Assembly (NCBI GenBank): GCA_029554925.1
Contig: JAKPUV010000831.1
Span: forward strand, 1-14,742
Origin: Candidatus Hydrogenedentota bacterium
Lineage (GTDB): Bacteria > Hydrogenedentota > Hydrogenedentia > Hydrogenedentales > CAITNO01
Direction: 5' to 3'
Length of the DNA: 14,742 nt
The notes under the pieces are model-generated. The model was not told the origin of the DNA. It made no database searches and saw only the letters and a program-made list of their open reading frames with translations. Of the stretch, positions 1 through 5,795 are shown in pieces. How positions within the stretch are numbered: position 1 is the first letter of the stretch; every line of letters starts with the position of its first letter. Both the position numbers and the translations under genes were made by a program.

Positions 1-243
1 CGCTTCGTCCTGGGGCAGGCGTTTGACCGGCTGCACCTCGCCAAGGTGACCATCCTCGCGCTGGATATCGAGACGGGCCTGTCGGCGCTCCTCTCAAAGA
101 CCGGCTTCGTCTGCGAGGGCGCCCAGCGCCAGGCCGTTTACATGCGGGGCGGCTGGCATGACGTGCAGACCTGGACCTGTTTCCGCGGGGACGCGGCGGT
201 TTCGGACAACCTACAGGGGGAGCGCCATGCCCTTCAAGACTGA
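1..243 (+). CDS. GNAT N-acetyltransferase, C-terminal part (5' truncated by window)
   Basis: The first 80 codons visible are open from the window edge to a TGA. They read as the end of a RimJ/RimL-type GNAT acetyltransferase. An AFDRLHLAKV segment corresponds to the family's 'afdeLnlnrv' strand. It is followed by a helix and the pattern LLSKTGFVCEGAQRQAVYM-x-GGWHDV, matching the usual 'lyeklGFreEGrlrea-x-rdGryhDv' ending. Such enzymes move an acetyl group from acetyl-CoA to an amine, often a protein N-terminus or amino sugar; the substrate here is unknown. The acetyl-CoA pyrophosphate-binding loop lies upstream of the window and cannot be judged. The gene overlaps the next GNAT gene by 17 bases in another frame, so the two are probably co-translated. 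Family assignment is fairly safe; function is inference. Confidence 0.8.
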   Translation, partial: RFVLGQAFDRLHLAKVTILALDIETGLSALLSKTGFVCEGAQRQAVYMRGGWHDVQTWTCFRGDAAVSDNLQGERHALQD

Positions 244-856
244 CGCCATCATCCGCCGCGCCGAGCGCGACGACCTGGACACGGTGGTCGGCTGGATGTC
301 CGAACCGGATTTCCAGTATTTCCTCTACGGCGACCCGGCGCAGTCGCCCCGGCAGATCCGCGAGCGCATTGTCTCCATGCTCGGGCGGGCGCCCGGCCAG
401 ACCATGCCCGGCGGCGTGCAGCTCTTGATCGACTCCCCGTCCCTGGGGCCCGTGGGTCTGGTGGCCCTCCAGAACATCAGCTGGCGCAACCGCTCCTGCT
501 CCCTCGACATCTACATCGGCCGGGCGCATCTCCGCAGCCGGCTGGTCACCGCCGTGGCCGTGCTGCGCGCACTGGAATATGCCTTCGACGAGCTCAACCT
601 GCACCGGGTCGGCGCCTTCATCTACGCGTTCAACACCGCGTCGTGGCGCATCTTCGAGATGGCCGGCGCAAAGCGCGAGCTTGTGCTGCGGCGGCAGGTG
701 CTGCGCGACGGGGTCCTGCACGATGTCTACGGCTACGGGGTGCTCCGGGAGGAGTTCGACGAAGCGCGCCGCGTGCGGAGCCGCCTCGTGGAAAGCGCGT
801 CGCTGGAGGCCATGGTGGCCGCCCTGCCGCCGGACGACCCGGAGCCGGGCGCGTGA
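227..856 (+). CDS. GNAT-family acetyltransferase-like protein
   Basis: A 209-residue protein. I chose the ATG at 227 because a GGGGGAG ribosome site (216-222) precedes it and because the protein then begins at the first GNAT strand (AIIRRAERDDLDTVVGWM); an earlier in-frame ATG at 158 only adds residues that overlap the upstream gene. The fold signature continues with a DIYIG strand (about 93-98), the ELNLHRVGAFIYAFNTASW helix/strand region, and the tail MAGAKRELVLRRQVLRDG-x-LHDVYGYGVL, typical of RimJ/RimL-like enzymes. The acetyl-CoA phosphate loop, normally R/QxxGxG/A, reads RSRLVT (residues 103-108) and lacks the glycines, so CoA binding may be altered. The stop is embedded in the next gene's GTG start (GTGA), indicating translational coupling to the CPBP protease. 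Substrate is unknown; context suggests a peptide or a partner of the modification operon. Confidence 0.85.
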   Translation: MPFKTDAIIRRAERDDLDTVVGWMSEPDFQYFLYGDPAQSPRQIRERIVSMLGRAPGQTMPGGVQLLIDSPSLGPVGLVALQNISWRNRSCSLDIYIGRAHLRSRLVTAVAVLRALEYAFDELNLHRVGAFIYAFNTASWRIFEMAGAKRELVLRRQVLRDGVLHDVYGYGVLREEFDEARRVRSRLVESASLEAMVAALPPDDPEPGA

Positions 857-1560
857 AGACGGCCTTTCTCCTCCTGCTCGGCGGCTACGTGCTCTGGACC
901 ATGTTCTCCGCCGGCCTGATGCGGCGCGGCCGCGACGGCCGTCTCGACCCGGTGGCCGCCCTGTTTCAGACCCCTCTCGCCGTGCTGGCGTGCGTTTACG
1001 CGGCCCGCGAGGGGCTGCTGTCCCGGGCCCTGGTGTTTCCCCCGGCATGGCTGCTGGGGCTGGCGCTGGGCCACGCGCTGTTCGCCCTCTCGGTCATCCT
1101 CACCCACGGGGTGGTCCGCGATGCCTGGGCGCATTTTCTGGACCTGGGCGGCATCGCGCGCTTCACGGCGGGCCACCCGGCGGTGCTGGCGCGCTTTGTG
1201 GGCATCTCGCTCACGGAGGAGATCATCTACCGGGGGGCGGCGCAGTCCCTGCTCGCGGGGCTGCCCGGCGGCCCCTGGACCGCCGTGCCCGCGGTCGCCG
1301 TCCTGTTCGCCCTCGTCCACGACCACTTCTACCGGAACAGCCGGCGTGAGTCGGCGGAGTTCCTTCTGTTTGCCCTGACCCTCGGCCTGCTGTACCATGT
1401 GACGGGCAGCCTGGCCGTCGTTATTGTTGTGCACACGGTGCGCAACATGGAAAGCGCCTGCCTCGAATACCGCGCGCTGCTTGAAAGCACGGGGGACGAG
1501 GACGAGGCGAACCGGGCGCTGGAACTGTCCGTGTCGGGAAAACCGCTGGAGACCCCATGA
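853..1560 (+). CDS. CPBP (CAAX/Abi) family intramembrane glutamic protease
   Basis: A 235-residue multi-pass membrane protein starting at GTG 853, which overlaps the upstream stop (GTGA); GGAG at 841-844 is a plausible ribosome site. All three family motifs are intact. Motif 1 is TEEIIYRG with E122, E123 and R127. Motif 2 is FALVHDHF with F152 and H156. Motif 3 is HTVRN with H194 and N198. These residues form the active site of Rce1-like CPBP proteases, so catalytic activity is expected. Hydrophobic stretches lie near residues 2-20, 30-50, 58-85, 145-165 and 170-195. CPBP proteins in bacteriocin and RiPP loci process peptides or give self-immunity. Here the gene sits between a GNAT and an ABC exporter, which fits leader or peptide processing during export, though no substrate is visible. 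The ATGA overlap with the ATPase gene supports one operon. Confidence 0.9.
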   Translation: MKTAFLLLLGGYVLWTMFSAGLMRRGRDGRLDPVAALFQTPLAVLACVYAAREGLLSRALVFPPAWLLGLALGHALFALSVILTHGVVRDAWAHFLDLGGIARFTAGHPAVLARFVGISLTEEIIYRGAAQSLLAGLPGGPWTAVPAVAVLFALVHDHFYRNSRRESAEFLLFALTLGLLYHVTGSLAVVIVVHTVRNMESACLEYRALLESTGDEDEANRALELSVSGKPLETP

Positions 1561-2615
1561 CCGACCCGCTGGTGGAAATGCGCGGCGTGCGCAAGCAGTT
1601 TGTCACCCGCCACGTCCTCGCGCTGGACGAGGAGACGCGGAAGCGCCGCTTCTACAAGCGGAACCTTGTGGACGCGGCGATGGACGTCTCCTTCGCGATC
1701 CAGCCCGGCGAGATTTTCGGGCTTCTCGGCCCCAACGGCGCTGGCAAGACGACCACGGTCAAGATGATCTCCGGCCTCGTCAAGCCGGACGCGGGCCAGG
1801 TGTTTGTCGCCGGCATGGATGTGGAGCGCAAGCGCAAGCAGATTCTCCGCCAGGTGGGGGTGGTGCTCGAGGGCACCCGCACAAGCCTGTGGCCCCTGAC
1901 CCCCCTGGAGAACCTGATGTACTACGGCAACCTGAAGAATGTCCGGGGGGCCGTGCTGCACGACCGCGCGCACGACCTGCTCGACTTCATCGGGCTGCAG
2001 GACAAGAAGAACATCCAGGTGCGCCGCCTGTCGCGCGGGCAGAAACAGAAACTGGCCATCTGCATCGCCCTCATCGCCGATCCCCGCGTCCTGCTCCTCG
2101 ACGAGCCGACCACGGGGCTGGACGTGCAGAGCAGCCGCGCCATCAAGGACCGCATCATCGAGATGACCCACGGCCAGGGCCGCGCCGTCCTCGTGACCAC
2201 CCACGACATGCACGTCGCCCAGGAGCTGTGCGACCGCGTCGGCATCATCAACAAGGGCCGCCTCGTCGCCTGCAAGCCCATGTCCGAGCTGCTGGAGCTG
2301 TTCTCGGAGCATGTGTTCGTCTTCAAGCTCGACGCCCCGGCCGGGACCGGCCCGCTGCGTGGGCTGCCCGGGGTGCTTTCGGCGGAGGAGGAGGCGGCTG
2401 GCGGGGAAAACTCGCTGGTGGTCTCCCTGGCGACGGACGAGGCGGAGCGGTCGGCGGGTTTCTACGCCGTCATGCGGGCGCTCGAGGGCATGGGCCGAAG
2501 GGTGCTGGCCGTGCAGCAGCGGCAGCAGAATCTGGAGAGCGTGTTTCTGCGGATCACCGGGCAGCCGCTGGACGCGGACGGGGACGCCGGGCCGGAAGAT
2601 CCGGAACAGGAGTGA
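1557..2615 (+). CDS. ABC transporter ATP-binding protein (ABC-2/NatA-like)
   Basis: A 352-residue ATPase subunit. The ATG is embedded in the upstream stop (ATGA), with GGAG at 1548-1551 as ribosome site. Walker A is GPNGAGKT (58-65), the ABC signature is LSRGQKQK (158-165), Walker B is LLLDEP (179-184), and an H-loop TTHD follows. The N-terminal strand is separated from Walker A by a longer, basic segment (about residues 22-40) than in minimal ATPases, as seen in several ABC-2 exporter ATPases. The last 100 residues form a C-terminal domain beyond the nucleotide-binding core, probably regulatory, resembling the extension common in NatA/CcmA-like subunits. Its partner is the permease encoded immediately downstream (overlap region GTGAAGATG). 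It would energise export across the inner membrane; cargo is not identifiable from sequence, but the neighbours point to a peptide. Confidence 0.95.
   Translation: MTDPLVEMRGVRKQFVTRHVLALDEETRKRRFYKRNLVDAAMDVSFAIQPGEIFGLLGPNGAGKTTTVKMISGLVKPDAGQVFVAGMDVERKRKQILRQVGVVLEGTRTSLWPLTPLENLMYYGNLKNVRGAVLHDRAHDLLDFIGLQDKKNIQVRRLSRGQKQKLAICIALIADPRVLLLDEPTTGLDVQSSRAIKDRIIEMTHGQGRAVLVTTHDMHVAQELCDRVGIINKGRLVACKPMSELLELFSEHVFVFKLDAPAGTGPLRGLPGVLSAEEEAAGGENSLVVSLATDEAERSAGFYAVMRALEGMGRRVLAVQQRQQNLESVFLRITGQPLDADGDAGPEDPEQE
2608..2612 (+). promoter_or_regulatory. Ribosome binding site deciding the permease start
   Basis: AGGAG lies at the very end of the ATPase gene, five bases before ATG 2618. An in-frame GTG at 2612 overlaps this site and so could not be served by it. 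This supports ATG 2618 as the permease start. Confidence 0.65.
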
Positions 2616-2617
2616 AG

Positions 2618-3454
2618 ATGGGCTTTTTTCTGGTCATGAAGGCCGAGCTGGTGCGCGTGTTCATCGTCATGCGCCGCTACTGGTTCCGCACGATCACCGG
2701 CATGATCATCGGCTACGGCATGCTCATGGTGCTGGTGGCGGGATTCATCTACAGCCGGCCGCAGGTCGAGCAGGGGCTCAGCAAGTTCAGCGACCCGGCG
2801 GCGGCGACCAACTTCGTCCTGGGCTTCATCATCGGCATGTACGCCTTCAGCGTCGTCGGCATGTTCACGCAGGGCCTCCAGGGCATGGCGACCAGCGGCG
2901 TGCTGGAGCAGCTCTGCATGAGCCCCCACGGCCTCATCACGAACTTCCTCGCCCAGGTGCTTGTGGCCTCCGTCTCCACCATCATCTCCTCGGGCATCAT
3001 GGTCTACCTCGTGTCCTTCTCCGTCGGCGGCAGCCTGCACTGGGATACCCTGCCCGTCATGGTGCTGCTCGCGCTGACGTTCTTCAACCTGCTGGGGTTT
3101 GGATTCATGGTGGGCGGGCTGGTCCTGGTGTTCAAACAGGTCGGCCAGGTGGCCATCCTCATTCGGATGGGGCTCTTCGGACTCGCCGTGTTTGCCCGGG
3201 AGGAGCTGCTCCAGCAGCCGTGGCCGGTCCGGCTCAGCATGCACGTGCTCCCTGTCACCGACGCGGCCATCTGCCTCAAGCATGTCCTGATCAAGGGGCA
3301 GCTGAACGCCGCGGGCGAGCATGCCAGCGTGTTTCAGCACCAGAGCTTCTACTGGCTGCTGGTCAGCTGCGTCGCCTGGACAGCCATTGGGATGTCGGTC
3401 TTCAAGGTGATGGAAAACTGGAGCCGGTCCAAGGGGACGCTCGGCTCGTATTGA
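2618..3454 (+). CDS. ABC-2 type transporter permease
   Basis: A 278-residue integral membrane protein with a short basic cytoplasmic start (KAELVRVFIVMRRYWFR) and about six hydrophobic segments, near residues 25-45, 62-82, 105-135, 143-170, 175-192 and 245-265. This is the topology of ABC-2 permeases. The EQLCMSP segment after the second membrane helix matches the coupling-helix region often reading 'le.l..sP' in this family. It begins two bases after the ATPase stop and is preceded by AGGAG, so the two subunits are made together and should assemble as a homodimer with two ATPases. No peptidase domain is present on either subunit, so if the cargo is a peptide its leader would have to be removed by another protein; the CPBP protease two genes upstream is a candidate. 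Cargo is inferred only from context. Confidence 0.9.
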   Translation: MGFFLVMKAELVRVFIVMRRYWFRTITGMIIGYGMLMVLVAGFIYSRPQVEQGLSKFSDPAAATNFVLGFIIGMYAFSVVGMFTQGLQGMATSGVLEQLCMSPHGLITNFLAQVLVASVSTIISSGIMVYLVSFSVGGSLHWDTLPVMVLLALTFFNLLGFGFMVGGLVLVFKQVGQVAILIRMGLFGLAVFAREELLQQPWPVRLSMHVLPVTDAAICLKHVLIKGQLNAAGEHASVFQHQSFYWLLVSCVAWTAIGMSVFKVMENWSRSKGTLGSY

Positions 3455-3479
3455 CCGGACAACGGGAAACGGCCCTGAA

Positions 3480-5492
3480 ATGCCGCAGAGACTGCACCGA
3501 TTCGAGTGTGACGGCCGGCGCTACGCGCTGGACCCGGAGACCTGCTTCTGTTTCGAGTGCGACGAAATCTCCGCGGCCGTGCTGGAGCACTATCCCGAAG
3601 AGCCCGTCAACCGCATTCTGGGCATCCTCGGGGAGCGTTTCGCCCGCCAGGAACTGGAGGAGGTCATCGGCGAGCTCGAATGGCTCCGGGCGACCCGGTC
3701 CATCCTGCAGCCCCCCAAGCAGGAGGCGCTGGCCCGCCGCTATGAGCTGGAACGGGGGCTCCGGGAGCTGACCGTGGTGCTGGATCTCCGGGACGCGGGC
3801 GAAGCAGCCGGGGGCGCGCCGGCGGAACCCGCCGTTGGCGGATGGCGCCGCTGGATCTCCGGGGCGGACGCCGCTGAAAAAGCCCGGAACACAGGCGCCG
3901 GGAACGCGCCCGCGGCGCCGGTGGCGGAAGCGGGCCGTCTGCTGCTCGCCCGGTCGGCCACCCAGAAAGAGCTGCATCTGCGCGTTCTTGCGGCCTCCTT
4001 GGATTTCTTCCGGGACACGGCGTTCCTTTCCCAGTGGGAAGCGGTCCTCCGCGAGCTGCGCACCCTCGCCGCCTGGTCCGGCAAGGCGTTGACCGTTTCG
4101 GTGGGGGTCCGTCTGCCCGATACGGCGGCGGACACCGCGCCGGAGCCTCTCAGGGGGCAGGACTACACCGCGTGGTTCACGCTTTCTCCGGAAAAGCTGG
4201 CCGCCGCAGACGGCAATGCCTGGCGGGCGCTTGGGGTGGCCAAGTGTGGACGGCTTGACCAGACGGCGAAATCCTTCACCGCCCTGCGCGCGTCCTTCGA
4301 GGGGAGACTCTCCGTGACCCCGCGCGGGGAATCGTTTCCCGGCCTGGTCACTGCGCTGGAGAAACTCGGATTCCCCTGGATGGAGCTGGACTGGGAGGCG
4401 GCCTTTGCCGCCACGCCCGGGTTGGACGCCGCAGCAGTCGGGCGGAGCCTCAAGTCCAACGCCGACGATTACGCGGACGCCCTGCTTCAGGGGCGCATGT
4501 TCCGGGCGGAACCTTTTGCCACGCTGTTTCTTCAGATATTCCACGGAACCCCCGCCTTTCGGCGTGATCCTTCCGGGGCCAACGCCCTGGCGGTGGATGC
4601 CGGAGGCGGCGTTTTTCCCGGACCGGGCTTTTTCGGCCGGGAGGCGTTTCGCGCGGGCACCCTGGCGGCGCCGCCCTCCGATGCGGATGGGACCCTGGCC
4701 CGTTTTGAGGATGTCGGCGCGCTGACCACCTCTCCGTGCGTTCGTTGTTGGGCGGCGGGTCTATGCGGCGGGGGGAGCGCCGCCGTACACACCGCGCGCA
4801 CCGGCGACTTCCGGACCCCCGACCCCGCGTGGTGCGACGCATGGCGCGGCTGGATCGAGGGGGCCATCGCCGCCTTCAGCCGTCTTTCCGGCGCGGGGGT
4901 GAATTTCACGCGCGTGTTTGACTCCGTCGCGCACCGGGGGAAGCCGTCCCTGCTTTCCTTGGTCAAGGCGCTCCGTCAGCGGGTCGGCATGCGGCCGCTG
5001 GAGGAGGCGGACGCCCCGTTGCTTGTCCGCTGGGAAAACTGGAACCACGCCAGTTACTTTACCTTCACGGAACACGGCACCCTGCTTGGCGCCCAGTATG
5101 ACCGCGAGATGGACGCCCTGCACCCGGTTCCCGGGGTCCAGGAACTGCTGATCACCGGAAGGGGAGGGCGCCCCCTCGGACTGGTGCGCGTGGCGCCGGG
5201 TCCGCCTGCGGGCACTGCATGGCTGTGGCTGTACATGCGGCGTGAGGAGGATTACCGCGCCGAGCGTGTCAGTGCCGCCCTGGGGGAACTGGCCGGACAG
5301 GCACTGGCCGCCACGGGCCTCAAGCGCATTCTGGCCCCCGCCGCACCGGAGGAGGAGGCCTTGGCGGCGTGCCTGCGGGCGGCCGGATTCTCGCCGGCGG
5401 GCACCCTGCGCGGCGCTCTGTTCTTCAAGGGCTCTTATCGGGACGTTCAAGTGCATGTGCGGGAATCCGACGCGGCGGCGCAGCAGCGGTAA
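3480..5492 (+). CDS. RRE-like / degenerate radical SAM-SPASM / GNAT-like fusion protein
   Basis: A 670-residue three-part protein. Residues 1-75 (HRFECDGRRYALDPETCFCFECDE, then a helical AVLEHYPEEPVNRILGIL region) resemble the PqqD/RRE-like front domain of QhpD/SCIFF-type peptide maturases, which binds a precursor leader. A Pro/Ala-rich linker follows (about 108-150). Residues 155-455 align by eye with a radical-SAM/SPASM maturase: NADDYADALL (327-336), NALAVDAGGGVFPG (368 onward) and CVRCWAAGLCGGG (420-432), ending PDPAWC (C452). However, the CxxxCxxC [4Fe-4S]/SAM motif is absent, the usual Cys after 'yP' is Gly, and the CGGGC Cys is Ser433. It is therefore unlikely to do radical SAM chemistry. 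Residues 503-665 (MRPLEEADAPLLVRW to GSYRDVQVHV) look like a GNAT domain whose CoA loop (592-600) lacks glycines. It is the last gene of the operon, 25 bases after the permease. I infer a scaffold or acyltransferase for a peptide; domain calls by eye. Confidence 0.75.
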   Translation: MPQRLHRFECDGRRYALDPETCFCFECDEISAAVLEHYPEEPVNRILGILGERFARQELEEVIGELEWLRATRSILQPPKQEALARRYELERGLRELTVVLDLRDAGEAAGGAPAEPAVGGWRRWISGADAAEKARNTGAGNAPAAPVAEAGRLLLARSATQKELHLRVLAASLDFFRDTAFLSQWEAVLRELRTLAAWSGKALTVSVGVRLPDTAADTAPEPLRGQDYTAWFTLSPEKLAAADGNAWRALGVAKCGRLDQTAKSFTALRASFEGRLSVTPRGESFPGLVTALEKLGFPWMELDWEAAFAATPGLDAAAVGRSLKSNADDYADALLQGRMFRAEPFATLFLQIFHGTPAFRRDPSGANALAVDAGGGVFPGPGFFGREAFRAGTLAAPPSDADGTLARFEDVGALTTSPCVRCWAAGLCGGGSAAVHTARTGDFRTPDPAWCDAWRGWIEGAIAAFSRLSGAGVNFTRVFDSVAHRGKPSLLSLVKALRQRVGMRPLEEADAPLLVRWENWNHASYFTFTEHGTLLGAQYDREMDALHPVPGVQELLITGRGGRPLGLVRVAPGPPAGTAWLWLYMRREEDYRAERVSAALGELAGQALAATGLKRILAPAAPEEEALAACLRAAGFSPAGTLRGALFFKGSYRDVQVHVRESDAAAQQR

Positions 5493-5505
5493 TTACTTGA
5501 CAAGC

Positions 5506-5532
5506 GGCGGGGGGCTCCCTGGCTCCGCCGCC
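5506..5532 (+). terminator. GC-rich hairpin after the operon, possible weak terminator
   Basis: GGCGGGGGGC (5506-5515) can pair with GCTCCGCCGCC (5522-5532) around a TCCCTG loop, giving about ten pairs with one bulged G and one G-T pair. It sits 13 bases past the stop of the fusion gene. Only TT follows rather than a real T-tract, so it may act with Rho, stabilise the 3' end, or do nothing. Confidence 0.35.
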
Positions 5533-5619
5533 TTCCAGTCGGAGCGAAATGCCGTGGCGGCAGTTTCGGGAATTCCGCAGATTAGGGCGCTCGAAAGAGG
5601 TTGTCTCAGGACAGCTTTT

Positions 5620-5638
5620 TTTCGCCAAACAGGCGAAA
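5620..5638. repeat. Perfect 7-bp palindrome upstream of the lipoprotein promoter
   Basis: TTTCGCC (5620-5626) and GGCGAAA (5632-5638) form an inverted repeat around AAACA. The T-tract lies before the hairpin, not after it, so it is not an intrinsic terminator on the + strand; on the - strand an A-tract follows. Its place 16 bases upstream of the putative -35 box fits an operator or activator site, but this is inference. Confidence 0.35.
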
Positions 5639-5654
5639 TTCCGGCGGTAAATAG

Positions 5655-5683
5655 TTGACTTTTTTCTCGGTTTCGCGCACACT
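5655..5683 (+). promoter_or_regulatory. Putative sigma-70-type promoter for the large lipoprotein gene
   Basis: TTGACT (5655-5660) matches the -35 consensus at five of six positions. After a 17-base spacer, CACACT (5678-5683) matches the -10 consensus at three of six. Transcription would begin near 5691, leaving a leader of about 105 bases before ATG 5796. The leader holds a small GCGCA-GGG-TGCGC hairpin (5723-5735); I recognise no riboswitch. The remainder of the 303-base gap (5493-5795) holds only the features listed and one weak 33-codon frame. Confidence 0.5.
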
Positions 5684-5795
5684 AGAGGGGGTGGATCCTG
5701 AAAAGCCCCCAAAACTTCCCCGGCGCAGGGTGCGCGGCGGACGGGAACGTCTGAAAACGCAGCCTGTGTTGAACGTGAAGAAAGGCCCGAAAACT

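Noticed and set aside
643..852. An earlier ATG in the frame of the CPBP gene
   Set aside because: It would overlap the GNAT by over 200 bases with an Arg/Ala-rich non-membrane extension; GTG 853 gives a clean membrane protein and a coupled start.
5655..5795. Upstream in-frame TTG (5655) or GTG (5775) starts for the lipoprotein
   Set aside because: The extension is Arg/Pro-rich, would bury the signal peptide and overlaps the putative promoter; ATG 5796 directly starts the signal peptide.
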